This document shows positions 9,050 through 17,550 of a DNA stretch of 64,000 bases, piece after piece. The DNA is taken from contig OW818685.1 of NCBI GenBank assembly GCA_942493245.1, forward strand, positions 3,472,001 through 3,536,000. The letters are read 5' to 3'. Both the position numbers and the translations under genes were made by a program. Source of the stretch: DAOPYU01 sp942493245. GTDB lineage: Bacteria > Sumerlaeota > Sumerlaeia > UBA8349. The stretch's first letter is position 1. Each line of letters begins with the position of its first letter. The notes under the pieces are model-generated. The model made no database searches. It saw only the letters and a list, made by a program, of their open reading frames with translations, and had not been told where the DNA came from.

Positions 9050-10705
9050 CCTAAAAACCGCAGTTGACTCTTGCTCTCGTTCTGCAAGTGTAGCAAACTG
9101 AGTGCATGAACGAGAAAAATCTCTTCCCAACCCCTCACCCATTGGGTGACTCCAATGCGCCCGAGATCGAATCTCTGGTGGTGGACACTTTTGGCGGCCG
9201 GGTCCACGTGGAGTGGGCGCCCCAGGCGGCCGTGACGCCTCTGGGGCAATTGCCGTTCTTCATCGAGTTCCTCAAGACGGCCCATCTTTTTGATGCCTGG
9301 GTTCAGGATTGCCCGCTGGAGTACCACAGCCCCAATGCCCCGGCCAAGCGCGACATTCTGGGGACGACTCTGCTGTGTCTGCTGGCGGGTCACACGCGCT
9401 ACGCTCACATCGCGGCGATTCGGGCCGATGGGGTGAATCCGGAATTGCTCGGCATGTCGAAGGTGGCCAGCGAGGACTCGGTGCGCCGGGCGTTTCAGGC
9501 CGTGGATGGGGAGGAGTGCGCGCTCTGGCAAACCCATCACTTGCGGCGCTGTTACGAGGCTTTGTTGTGCGAGCCGTGGATTCTGGATCTCGACACGACC
9601 GTCAAGCCGCTCTACGGCCGTCAGGAAGGGGCCGTGAAGGGCTACAACCCGCAGAAACCGGGCCGTCCCTCGCACACGTACCACACCTACTTTCTGGCCA
9701 ACCTGCGCCTGGTGCTCGACGTCGAGGTGCAGTCGGGCAACCGGACGGCGGCGAAGTACACGAGCCCCTCGTTCTTCTCCTTTCTCGACACCCTGTCCCC
9801 CGAACAGCGGCCGGTCTTCGTGCGCGGCGACTGTGCCTTCGGCAACGACGCGGTCATGCGCGAGTGCGAGAAACGGGGACAGCCTTACTTGTTCAAGTTG
9901 CGCCAGACTCAGAAAGTACGGGGGCTGATCGAGAAACTCTTTGCCCGCGAGGTGTGGGAGGACGCGGGCCAGGGCTGGGAGGGCGTGGAGTCGAAGTTAC
10001 GCCTGAGCGGCTGGGAGCGCGAGCGCAAGGCCGTCGTCCTGCGTCGGCGCCTGAAAGGCGATCTGCTTTTGGCCAACCGCCCACAACCAGGACAGTTGGA
10101 ACTGGCTTTTGTCGAGACACTCGAGACGGTGGGCCCGTACGAGTACGCCGTACTGGTGACGGACCTCGCGGGCGAAATCCTCACGTTGGCGCAGCACTAC
10201 CGGGACCGGGCGGACTGCGAGAACGTCTTCGATGAGTTGAAGAACCAGTGGGGCTGGGGCGGGTTCACGAGTCGGGACCAGAAACGCTGCCAGATCATGG
10301 CGCGCCACACGGCTCTGGTCTACAACTGGTGGTCGCTGTTCGCGCGCCTGGCCCTGCCCGACAAACACCACGAGGCGCAGACCAGCCGCCCGCTTCTTCT
10401 GCACGCCGTGGGCAAGCAGACGCAACACGCCGGTCAGACCACGCTGACCCTGACGAGCCTGCATGCCGAGTCGGCCTCCATCCGCAAAGTTTTGCGCGGT
10501 TTGACGGGCTTTTTCCAGCACCTTCGCAAGGCTGCGGAGCAGTTGGATTGGACTGAGCGCTGGCGGCTGATTCTGAGTCGCGCCTTCGTCGTCTTTCTGA
10601 AAGGAAGACTCCTCGGCGTACCGGGAAAACCCGCCCTCGGATGCACTTGAGCGACAAACACCGGCGCCCAAGGCCCTTGGGCAGGGTTCAACTGCTGTTT
10701 TTAGG
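9050..10705 (+). mobile_element. Complete IS1380-family insertion sequence, 1656 bp
   Basis: The ends are imperfect inverted repeats: the left end begins CCTAAAAACCGCAGTTGA (9050-9067) and the right end, read on the minus strand from 10705, begins CCTAAAAACAGCAGTTGA, so 17 of 18 bases match. The element is flanked by a direct repeat ATGAA at 9045-9049 and 10706-10710, which is the target-site duplication. It carries a single intact transposase gene. The size, one-gene organisation and short duplication fit the IS1380 family. Intact ends and an open reading frame suggest a recent insertion that may still be active. Confidence 0.92.
9106..10650 (+). CDS. IS1380-family DDE transposase
   Basis: The 514-residue transposase fills almost the whole element. 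LDLDTTVKPLYGRQEGAVKGY near residues 164-184 is the IS1380 signature around the first catalytic aspartate. VRGDCAFGNDAVM near 244-256 carries the second aspartate. The block DRADCENVFDELKNQWGWGG near 366-385 carries the glutamate in the usual YREK-like context. The length is slightly above the usual 430-480. The reading frame is uninterrupted, so the protein is probably functional. It lies 56 bases inside the left inverted repeat. The family call rests on motif recognition; a database match would fix the closest named IS. Confidence 0.92.
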   Translation: MNEKNLFPTPHPLGDSNAPEIESLVVDTFGGRVHVEWAPQAAVTPLGQLPFFIEFLKTAHLFDAWVQDCPLEYHSPNAPAKRDILGTTLLCLLAGHTRYAHIAAIRADGVNPELLGMSKVASEDSVRRAFQAVDGEECALWQTHHLRRCYEALLCEPWILDLDTTVKPLYGRQEGAVKGYNPQKPGRPSHTYHTYFLANLRLVLDVEVQSGNRTAAKYTSPSFFSFLDTLSPEQRPVFVRGDCAFGNDAVMRECEKRGQPYLFKLRQTQKVRGLIEKLFAREVWEDAGQGWEGVESKLRLSGWERERKAVVLRRRLKGDLLLANRPQPGQLELAFVETLETVGPYEYAVLVTDLAGEILTLAQHYRDRADCENVFDELKNQWGWGGFTSRDQKRCQIMARHTALVYNWWSLFARLALPDKHHEAQTSRPLLLHAVGKQTQHAGQTTLTLTSLHAESASIRKVLRGLTGFFQHLRKAAEQLDWTERWRLILSRAFVVFLKGRLLGVPGKPALGCT

Positions 10706-10710
10706 ATGAA

Positions 10711-10850
10711 TCTTTGCATCTCTGCACCTTTGCGACTTTGCGTTAAAATTGGTTGCGGCTTTGCTGCGCCAGGAAGAAAGTGTTCTCCCTGGGACCGCTT
10801 TCTCCCCATAAATAGGGCCTTTCTGGGAGGCCGGGCGTCTCGCCCGCCTG
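10711..10850. repeat. Dispersed repeats right of the insertion sequence
   Basis: 10711-10750 is an inverted copy of the ACGCAAAG-type block at 8927-8961. 10751-10773 is an inverted copy of the GCGCAGCGAAGCCGCAACC block at 8782-8800 (one base differs in 19). 10828-10850 is a separate small palindrome, AGGCCGGGCG/TCT/CGCCCGCCT, related to palindromes near 34.6 kb and 54.7 kb. No gene is seen in 10651-11028. Confidence 0.6.
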
Positions 10851-10932
10851 AAAGAAAACCGGACACAGGCGTTCAACTGTGGTCCAAAATCTACGCAAGC
10901 GACAGTGATTCTGCGAGAGAGTCGTACAAACG

Positions 10933-10968
10933 ATCACCCTCCCCCGAAACCATTCGGAAGAGGGTGAT
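10933..10968 (-). terminator. Hairpin downstream of the lptA-like gene
   Basis: Outer arms ATCACCCTC (10933-10941) and GAGGGTGAT (10960-10968) enclose an inner CCGAA/TTCGG stem. It lies about 60 bases past the stop of the lptA-like gene. The T-run is weak, so this is a probable rather than certain terminator of the LPS gene cluster. Confidence 0.45.
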
Positions 10969-11028
10969 TTAGAACTTCGAAAAATTACGTTCCCGACCTT
11001 CGAAAACCGCGCCGGGCGCGGTTCCCTG

Positions 11029-11817
11029 TCAGTTCGAGACCGACGCTTTTCTACTCGCTCCGGACTTCGACCCGGAATCGGCCGCTTTTTCCGCCTTTGC
11101 GGCGGCCTTCGGCTCAGCTGGCGCCGCGAGGGCGCCCTTCGCGTCATCGTCCGCGGATTTGGGAGCGCTGTCGGCCTTGGCGGCTTTTTCGGCCGCCGGT
11201 TTAGCCTCGTCGGCAACCGGTTTCTTTTCACCCTTGTCCACCGCCGGGGTCTCTCCAATTCCGGCAAAAGGATCACTCTTATTGCCCGAGGTCGTAGAAT
11301 TCATCTTAGGCCCACGCACCTTGACTTTATTGCCCCCCTTCTCCGTCTGGGTCATGGTAATCTCTTCCCCGGCCATGGTCATCCCCTTCTGCAACACGAC
11401 AGGACTTCCCGTAAGAACCGTTCTTTTCTCCTCCACATAGGAACGCAATTCCAGACAAGTGGCCTTGACGTCCTTGCTGCGAACCTTCACACGATGCCCC
11501 GAGACCGTTGATTTGGCGATCAGACACTTTTTGGCCGCGTCAAAGATCAACAGGTCGCACTGCAAGTCCAGATCCTGCGAGACCAGAATCACATTATCCG
11601 TCATTTGAAATTGCGAGACTTCACCCTTTTCATCGGTCTCGATGTTCAATTCCCCATCCGCCTTCAAATCCTTCAAACCGGGCAACAGTTTTTCCGGACT
11701 GAAAGACGCCGCGCCCCCTTCTTCATCCTGCGCCCAAACTGTCACAGGAGCCAATCCAGCCGAAAACAGACAACCGGCAATCAACACTCCCCCACAGAAC
11801 TCCGCGAATCGTTTCAT
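11029..11817 (-). CDS. lptA: LptA/OstA-like periplasmic LPS transport protein
   Basis: The 262-residue protein has an N-terminal signal peptide (to about residue 30, ending VTVWAQ). Residues 45-165 show the OstA/LptA beta pattern of short repeated strands (for example DNVILVSQDLDLQCDLLIFD and LRSYVEEKRTVLTGSPVVL). In known systems LptA bridges the periplasm and carries LPS from LptC to LptD. Residues 170-262 are an Ala/Lys/Glu-rich low-complexity tail not found in E. coli LptA. The gene is the last of the kdsC-lpxL-lptC-lptA series, 76 bases after the lptC-like gene. The family is inferred from fold pattern and context because LptA sequences diverge strongly. Confidence 0.75.
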   Translation of the reverse strand: MKRFAEFCGGVLIAGCLFSAGLAPVTVWAQDEEGGAASFSPEKLLPGLKDLKADGELNIETDEKGEVSQFQMTDNVILVSQDLDLQCDLLIFDAAKKCLIAKSTVSGHRVKVRSKDVKATCLELRSYVEEKRTVLTGSPVVLQKGMTMAGEEITMTQTEKGGNKVKVRGPKMNSTTSGNKSDPFAGIGETPAVDKGEKKPVADEAKPAAEKAAKADSAPKSADDDAKGALAAPAEPKAAAKAEKAADSGSKSGASRKASVSN

Positions 11818-11893
11818 CCGTATCTCTCACTTTCCTCCCTCAACAGGGACTCGAAGTTTTTGCCCGATCGGCCCAGCGGACACCGGGCGGCGA

Positions 11894-12706
11894 TTATTTC
11901 CTGACTTTGGATTTGGCCTTCGACGCGGGTTTCTTGACCCCCACACTGTCGGCTTTCGTTTCGGCGGCGGGAGCCGCCTTTGGACTTTCCACTGCGGCTG
12001 GCTCTCCAGTCGGAACCGTATTTTCCGTGTTTGTCGTCGAATTTTCTATTATAAAGTTGATCGGACCGGTGCAATGGATTTTTCGGAGGGATTGGTTCGT
12101 CTTGAACCCCTTGGCTTCGATTACGACCTTCCCCCCCCCGTCGGCGGGCATGCTCAACTCGACATCGCCGCCCGCGCTCACAATTGAAACCGTTGTCTCC
12201 TCGTCCGCTCCCACCTGAGCGACGCCCGTGGGAACATTGAGGTAAAACAGACTGGGCGCCTTGATGGTTTTTCCATTGGCGTTGATGTCCACTCCCCCCT
12301 CGAGGTAAACGTCGCCACTGCGGGGACGCGCTCCCGTCATGTACTCCGGCACCACCTGCTTTTTCGTGGGACTCTTGGTGTAAAAAACGCCAGAACCACT
12401 GCGAAACAACATCTCCTGTGTTCCGGAGGTAAAGTGCATCCCCACTTGATTGAGTGTCGCCAAGTTCTGGGCCAAGTCCATCGTGGCCGACGTGGCCTGC
12501 AGCACATTGGTGGTTTTCAGTCCGGTGAACGTCCGAACCTCTAACCCTTTGATCTCAAACGCGCCCATTTGTTCCCGTTCATCTTTTTTTTCCTGCATCG
12601 CCGGCTCTTCCTGGGTCCGGCACGCCCCCAGAGAAAACGCCAGAGCGCCCGCCATCAGGCAGGCCCAGCCGTATTTCCAGAAACTCAGTTGTCTCATGTT
12701 ACACAT
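11894..12706 (-). CDS. lptC: LptC-like LPS export protein, probable lipoprotein
   Basis: The 270-residue protein has an N-terminal hydrophobic segment ending LAFSLGAC, which fits a lipobox, so it may be lipid-anchored rather than held by a transmembrane helix as in E. coli. Residues 50-215 are a run of beta-strands (FEIKGLEVRTFTG, GVDINANGKTIKAPSLFYL, GKVVIEAKGFKTNQS) typical of the LptC/OstA superfamily. The last 50 residues are Ala/Lys/Pro-rich, resembling the tail of the next gene product. Position between an acyltransferase gene and the lptA-like gene strengthens the call. An in-frame ATG four codons in is an equally possible start. Confidence 0.72.
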   Translation of the reverse strand: MCNMRQLSFWKYGWACLMAGALAFSLGACRTQEEPAMQEKKDEREQMGAFEIKGLEVRTFTGLKTTNVLQATSATMDLAQNLATLNQVGMHFTSGTQEMLFRSGSGVFYTKSPTKKQVVPEYMTGARPRSGDVYLEGGVDINANGKTIKAPSLFYLNVPTGVAQVGADEETTVSIVSAGGDVELSMPADGGGKVVIEAKGFKTNQSLRKIHCTGPINFIIENSTTNTENTVPTGEPAAVESPKAAPAAETKADSVGVKKPASKAKSKVRK

Positions 12707-12877
12707 CGTTTTCCTCGCTTGTGCTCTTCAGAGCCCGTATGGAAAGCCTGGCATCGAACGGGACTGTTCCTCTGAGGAGTCCGCTCTTTCTTTTTTTCTT
12801 TTCTCGCGCCAATCGGGAGATTGGCGTTCCCGGGAGAACCGCATTTTCCCGGGATCCCGGCTCCCGGACCTATCGCT

Positions 12878-13837
12878 TCAGGCGTCCACCCGTATCGGGG
12901 GCGGCCCGTCCTCGGGGCGGTGCCGCCAGCGCCGGTGCATCCACATCCACTGTTCCGGATGGCGACGCACCACGTCTTCGATTCGATCGGTAAAGGACTG
13001 CGTGATTTCGGCAATCCATTCCGATTCGTCCTTCGCCTCCGGTTCGGGCAACGGTTTTATTTCCAGGACAGAGCGATTCGGATCCTCCGGGTCAAACGAG
13101 GCAAACGCGGTAAAAACCCGGGCGCGCCCCATGCGGGCCAGACGGCCGATGCCGGTCTGGGTCCAGGCGGGGCGGCCAAAGAAGTTGACGAAAATCCCCT
13201 CGCCTCGCGTCGTGTCCATGTCGCCCACCACGCCCAGCATGTTGCCCGAGCGCAGAAACCGGACATAATCGCGCCCGGTTTTACCCCGCAGAAAAACCTT
13301 CTCACCACACAGACTGCGCTGCTCCAGAAGGAGGCGTTCGAGGTGGGGGTTGCTCAATTCCCGCGCCACCACGCCCACCTCACAGGGCAGACTGCGCACA
13401 AAAGGGACCACGCCCAGTTCCCAGTTGCCGAAATGCGCCGTGACCATCACAATCCCGCGCCCCTGGGCGATGACCTCACGCACCTGCTCCATCCCCTCGA
13501 CCCGCATGCCCTGCAGAATCTCGTCCACGCGCCCGGACGACACATAGGCCGCCTCGACCACCCCCAGGCCCGCCGTGCGGAACACCCCGCGGGCGATTTC
13601 CAGACGCTGCGCTTCCGAAAGTTCGTTCCCGTAGGCCAGTTGCAGATTTTCGAGGATTCGCTGGCGGTCGAGATGCGCCAGGTAATACACCATCGAACCT
13701 AAGAAAGCCCCTATCCGGCGCGCAACGGATAAGGGCAAACGCACCATCACGATCCGAACCGCGATGGTCAGATAATACACCATTTTGTGGCGAACCTTGC
13801 GAGTCCGCTGTTTCAACTTTTTACGAAACGCGCTCAA
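12878..13837 (-). CDS. Lipid A biosynthesis acyltransferase, LpxL/HtrB family
   Basis: The 319-residue protein belongs to the lysophospholipid/lipid A acyltransferase family (PF03279). A hydrophobic N-terminal region (residues 18-52) anchors it at the inner membrane. The catalytic H-x4-E motif is HFGNWE at 135-140. The C-terminal HPEQWMWMHRRW block is diagnostic of LpxL/LpxM-type enzymes, which add a secondary acyl chain to Kdo-lipid A. Its ATG overlaps the kdsC stop by four bases, so translation is coupled. Whether it is the LpxL or LpxM equivalent cannot be told. The length is close to the E. coli enzymes. Confidence 0.9.
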   Translation of the reverse strand: MSAFRKKLKQRTRKVRHKMVYYLTIAVRIVMVRLPLSVARRIGAFLGSMVYYLAHLDRQRILENLQLAYGNELSEAQRLEIARGVFRTAGLGVVEAAYVSSGRVDEILQGMRVEGMEQVREVIAQGRGIVMVTAHFGNWELGVVPFVRSLPCEVGVVARELSNPHLERLLLEQRSLCGEKVFLRGKTGRDYVRFLRSGNMLGVVGDMDTTRGEGIFVNFFGRPAWTQTGIGRLARMGRARVFTAFASFDPEDPNRSVLEIKPLPEPEAKDESEWIAEITQSFTDRIEDVVRRHPEQWMWMHRRWRHRPEDGPPPIRVDA

Positions 13838-14397
13838 CAGCCCGGTGACTCGCTTTCCTGAATCTCAATCCGGAGGTAGTTGGCCACCAGTTCGGCCCAC
13901 TGCCCCTGTGCCCGCAACAGCGCTTCGGCCACCTCGCGCACGGCGCCCTGCCCGCCACTGCTGCGCGTCACTCCGTGTACCCGTTCGAGCACTTCGGGCT
14001 GCGCCTCGGGAACGGAGAGCGCCAGACCGGCCCGCAGGAGGACCGGCAAGTCTATCAGATCGTCCCCCATGTACGCCATCTCATCCGGAGCCACCCCCAG
14101 CCGCACCAGCATCGCCTCGACCACCGGCCATTTGCGCAGCGCGCGCTGATGCACCTCTTCCACGCCCAGATCAGCCGCCAATTGCGTCACAGCCAGCGAC
14201 TCATGGCCGGAGACGAAAGCGACCCGAATGCCCGCGCGCAACAGGTACTTGATGCCGGCCCGGTCGCGCACATTGAAACACTTGAGCGGAACCTCGCCCC
14301 CCAGGTAAACCCCACCGTCGGTCAGGACGCCATCTACGTCCAACACCAATAACCGAACGCGCCGCAATCTGTCCTGGAGAAGAGTTTCGTCAAGCAT
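13834..14397 (-). CDS. kdsC: 3-deoxy-D-manno-octulosonate 8-phosphate phosphatase
   Basis: The 187-residue haloacid-dehalogenase-type phosphatase is of KdsC size. Motif I is LDVDGVLTDG at residues 19-28, with nucleophile D20 and D22. Motif II is around FVSGHES, and the metal-binding motif GDDLID is at 111-116. KdsC removes phosphate from Kdo-8-P to give Kdo, the sugar linking lipid A to the core. It is the first gene of the minus-strand LPS cluster and overlaps the acyltransferase gene by four bases. A short extension of about 20 residues at the C-terminus is unremarkable. Confidence 0.93.
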   Translation of the reverse strand: MLDETLLQDRLRRVRLLVLDVDGVLTDGGVYLGGEVPLKCFNVRDRAGIKYLLRAGIRVAFVSGHESLAVTQLAADLGVEEVHQRALRKWPVVEAMLVRLGVAPDEMAYMGDDLIDLPVLLRAGLALSVPEAQPEVLERVHGVTRSSGGQGAVREVAEALLRAQGQWAELVANYLRIEIQESESPGC

Positions 14398-14431
14398 CGA
14401 GGTTCCGGCGCTGGGACGCAGGTCACAGGCT

Positions 14432-16063
14432 CTATTTCTTTCGGGTTTTTTTCAGGTCTTCCAACTGTTGGGCCAAGTCGGGACGCATGACCTGACTCGA
14501 CGAGACAAAACCGAACGAGGACATAAGACTTTCGGAAGAGGACCGTCCGAGCGGTTGATCCACCAGACGCGCCACCGTTTCTTCCGTCCCGGACTCCGGT
14601 TCATCCGGCGCGCCGGGCTGCCAGGCCTTCTGCGTCATGATCCCGACTCGCTTTTTCCGTTTGGCTCCCACTTCCTGAGCCTCGGGCGGGGCCTGCCCCG
14701 CAGGCGCTTCAAAAATCTCACGCTCCGCAAACAACCACCCCACCCGCATCCACCGTTCGTATTCGCGGGGCGTGGCCAGAGTGACCCGGGGCGTCTGGAC
14801 CACATTCGAGCGGCAAATGCAGAGAAATTCGCCTTCCGAACTCAACACCCCCAATTCGGCGCACCAGTAGCGACCGGGGTCGGGCAGATGCTGGTACCAC
14901 GAGGAAGTCTGGTCGTCAATCGCCGTTTCAATCACCCGCTGAGCGTTCTGGCCATCGAAGTCGGGCACGTCGGTTACATCGTGCCAGCGCAGCATGAGCC
15001 GTCCCTGATGCGCCCCACGCGGAATCCAGAAACGGTCGCGGGTCTTCGCGTCAATCTCCCAGTACACGAACACCCACTCCGGGTCGCGCACCAAAAGCCG
15101 GACATAGGTCTCGTCGTAGAAATCCGGAAGTCCATATCCCGCCGGAGGCGTCGGATAGAGGATCTCGCAATCGCGACTCACATCGAACTTTTTCGATTCG
15201 ACCTCGACCTGCGGATTGTCCACCGACACGGGCGGTTTTTCGACGTCCAGAACTTCGACAGGCCCCCCCGTTTTCCGCGACGTCGCCTTTTTCAGCGCGG
15301 CTTTGGGGACCGCGGCCTTTCGGGCCGTAGTCGTTTTCGGGAGCACCTTCTCTACGGCAGGAGCAGAGGCGCTCAGAATCAGTTCTTCGGGCTTTTTCGA
15401 GACAGAAACGGTTTTCTTGACGGCGCTTTTGGGGGCCACCGTCTTTTTGACGGCAGGTTTCACAGAAGCGGTCTTGGCGGGATCGGTTTTCAGCGCCGCG
15501 GATTTCTGGACGGCCACCTTCTTGACCACCGCCTTGGAGGCGCCCGTTTTTTTAACAGCCGTCTTTTTTCCCACGGTCTTTTTCGCCACTGTTTTCTTAA
15601 CGGCTACTTTCTTTTCCACAGCCTTGGGGGCCACCGATTTTGCGACCGCTTTCTTTTTTTCGGTCGTTTTTTTCGGAGCGGTTTCTACGGATTTTTCCGT
15701 CACGGTTTTCTTCGTGACGGCTTTTTTTGCCACAACCTTTTTGACTGCGGGTTTTGCGGCAGACGTTTTCTTAGCGGTCGTATTTTTCGGAATAGGCTCT
15801 TCGGACTTTTTCGAAGCGGTGGTCTTTGTGGCGGGCGTCCCGGTCGAAAGCGCAGCTTTTTTCACCGTTTTGGAAACAGAGGACTTAGCCGCCTCCGTCT
15901 TCTTTGCCTCAACGGGTTCCTTGGCCACTTTCAGGGCCGTTTTTTTGACTGTCCTGGGGGTGAGCGATTTCACTACCGCCGTCTTTTTGACCGAGGTTTT
16001 CACGCTCTCCGTTTTTTTAGAAACGGCTGCTTTTGCGGTGGTTTTCTTTGTACTGATAACCAT
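14432..16063 (-). CDS. DUF4912 protein with a long lysine/alanine/threonine-rich, histone H1-like N-terminal region
   Basis: The ATG at 16063 is preferred to an in-frame TTG at 16129 because it directly precedes the lysine-rich region and has purine-rich AAGGGCGGAGGGG upstream. Residues 1 to about 290 are made of repeated units such as KKTVAKK, AVKKT and SVKKA. They are strongly basic and poor in hydrophobic residues, like the C-terminal tail of histone H1 or the bacterial AlgP/Hc1 proteins, so nucleic-acid or polyanion binding is plausible. Residues about 325-460 match DUF4912: YGLPDFYDETYVRLLVRDP followed by VFVYWEI. The C-terminus is charged. The gene lies between accD (upstream, 79 bases) and kdsC. 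No enzymatic function is known for DUF4912. Confidence 0.8.
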   Translation of the reverse strand: MVISTKKTTAKAAVSKKTESVKTSVKKTAVVKSLTPRTVKKTALKVAKEPVEAKKTEAAKSSVSKTVKKAALSTGTPATKTTASKKSEEPIPKNTTAKKTSAAKPAVKKVVAKKAVTKKTVTEKSVETAPKKTTEKKKAVAKSVAPKAVEKKVAVKKTVAKKTVGKKTAVKKTGASKAVVKKVAVQKSAALKTDPAKTASVKPAVKKTVAPKSAVKKTVSVSKKPEELILSASAPAVEKVLPKTTTARKAAVPKAALKKATSRKTGGPVEVLDVEKPPVSVDNPQVEVESKKFDVSRDCEILYPTPPAGYGLPDFYDETYVRLLVRDPEWVFVYWEIDAKTRDRFWIPRGAHQGRLMLRWHDVTDVPDFDGQNAQRVIETAIDDQTSSWYQHLPDPGRYWCAELGVLSSEGEFLCICRSNVVQTPRVTLATPREYERWMRVGWLFAEREIFEAPAGQAPPEAQEVGAKRKKRVGIMTQKAWQPGAPDEPESGTEETVARLVDQPLGRSSSESLMSSFGFVSSSQVMRPDLAQQLEDLKKTRKK

Positions 16064-16142
16064 CCCCTCCGCCCTTCCCGGCTCTGGAGAAGCCGCCCGC
16101 CCGTTCCAAGCCTTCAACCTGCGCCTCAACCGGTGCGGACTA

Positions 16143-17021
16143 TTACGCCTCTTCTTCTCCGATCGGATCGTGCTTCTGGTTCGTCAAAATAGCCAAAAGA
16201 CTCGCCAGTGTCGCTTTCATCTGCCCCCGATGCACAATAAGATCAATAAATCCGTGGTCCTGCACAAATTCAGCGCGTTGGAATCCCCGCGGCAGAACCT
16301 GGCGGATTGTCTGCTCGATCACACGCGGACCGGCAAAATAGACCATCGCGCCCGGCTCGGCGATAATCAGATCGCCCAGCGAAGAGAACGAAGCGGCCAC
16401 TCCCGCGCCCGTCGGATCGGTCAACACCGGCACATAGGGAATTCGCGCCTGACGCATTTTGGCAACCATGCCGCTCGTCTTGGCCATCTGCATGAGGGAA
16501 AGAATCCCTTCCTGCATGCGGGCGCCCCCGGCGGCACAGAAGATAACGGCCGGTTTGCGGGTTTCCAGACTGTGCTCGAACACGCGCGAGACCTTCTCGC
16601 CCACCACAGACCCCATACTGGCGGCGATGAACTGGGCGTCCATGAACCCCAGCGAGGCCTCGATCCCATAGATCTTGCCATAGCCGGTCAAGATCGCTTC
16701 GGTCAGTCCCGTGCGCTTCTGATATCGGGCAATCTGATCGGGATAGGAACGGATATCGTGGAAATTCAAGGGATCGGCTGTCTTGAGATTTTCGTGAGTC
16801 TCGACAAAAGTGCCCTCATCCACCACGCTCGAAATCCGATCCACCGCCGTCATCTTCAAGTGGTAGTCGCACTTCAGGCAGACCAGCAGATTGCGCTCGA
16901 GATCGCGCGTGAGCATGATAATGCCGCATTTCGGGCATTTCGTACAAAGCCCCACGGGCACACGATCCTGCGGGATGGGCGCTTTGATGGTTGAGTATTT
17001 CTGTCGCGCGAACCAGGACAT
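16143..17021 (-). CDS. accD: Acetyl-CoA carboxylase carboxyltransferase subunit beta
   Basis: The 292-residue protein has the AccD layout: an N-terminal four-cysteine zinc ribbon (CPKC at 29-32 and CLKC at 48-51), then a crotonase-like carboxyltransferase core with the blocks GFMDAQFIAASMGSVVGEK, AAGGARMQEGILSLMQMAK and FAGPRVIEQTIRQ. It transfers the carboxyl group from biotin to acetyl-CoA to make malonyl-CoA for fatty acid synthesis, together with AccA, which is not in this window. Length is normal. The DUF4912 gene follows on the same strand, and fatty-acid supply fits the neighbouring LPS genes. Confidence 0.97.
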   Translation of the reverse strand: MSWFARQKYSTIKAPIPQDRVPVGLCTKCPKCGIIMLTRDLERNLLVCLKCDYHLKMTAVDRISSVVDEGTFVETHENLKTADPLNFHDIRSYPDQIARYQKRTGLTEAILTGYGKIYGIEASLGFMDAQFIAASMGSVVGEKVSRVFEHSLETRKPAVIFCAAGGARMQEGILSLMQMAKTSGMVAKMRQARIPYVPVLTDPTGAGVAASFSSLGDLIIAEPGAMVYFAGPRVIEQTIRQVLPRGFQRAEFVQDHGFIDLIVHRGQMKATLASLLAILTNQKHDPIGEEEA

Positions 17022-17199
17022 ATCAGATTCTATCCCCTATTAAATGGCTGTCTGAGACTCTGTTTTCCCCCCGCGTCCGCAAACGTCGGACCGGGAGCGA
17101 AATCTTGAATCCATACCCATAACGGAACCGGAAGACCGTGTCAACGCCAAAAGCCCCTCCCCGGGCAGAACCTTCCCCGGGGGAAACCGGTCGGAATCC

Positions 17200-17412
17200 C
17201 TATTTCGCGAGAACCGTCTTCACCGTCCGTTCCCATTCTTCTTCCGTCAGAACGTCCGACTCATCCACCAGCATCACCGGAATCCCATCCCGCACCTGAT
17301 AACGGCGACGACACTCCCCATTGCCGCAGCAAAGCGTTTCACCCAGTTCCACCACCCGCGTTTTGCACAACGGGCACGCCAGAATTTCCAACAAGGTCGC
17401 ATCAATCGGCAT
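17200..17412 (-). CDS. Trm112-like small zinc-ribbon protein (UPF0434/YcaR)
   Basis: The 70-residue protein matches the Trm112/UPF0434 family: LLEILACPLCKT at the start, then CGNGECRRRYQVRDGIPVML. The cysteine pairs are likely to bind zinc, although bacterial members sometimes keep only the first pair. The eukaryotic Trm112 activates methyltransferases; bacterial members are small, often sit near LPS or lipid genes, and may partner methyltransferases. It is a complete, normal-length member, 178 bases upstream of accD. Confidence 0.88.
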   Translation of the reverse strand: MPIDATLLEILACPLCKTRVVELGETLCCGNGECRRRYQVRDGIPVMLVDESDVLTEEEWERTVKTVLAK

Positions 17413-17550
17413 TCTGCGTTCTTGCCTCCCTCACGTGAAATTTTGATAAAATCAAACTCCCAGAACACACGATTCCCATTCTCCATCCCGCATCCGGTTT
17501 CCCGATACCTCAGCATAACCGCCCCACCGGAATCTGACAATGAAAAACCA

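Noticed and set aside
15200..16060. Repeated DNA that could suggest a CRISPR or tandem-repeat array
   Set aside because: The periodicity is that of lysine-rich coding repeats in one open frame, with no constant repeat-spacer pattern.
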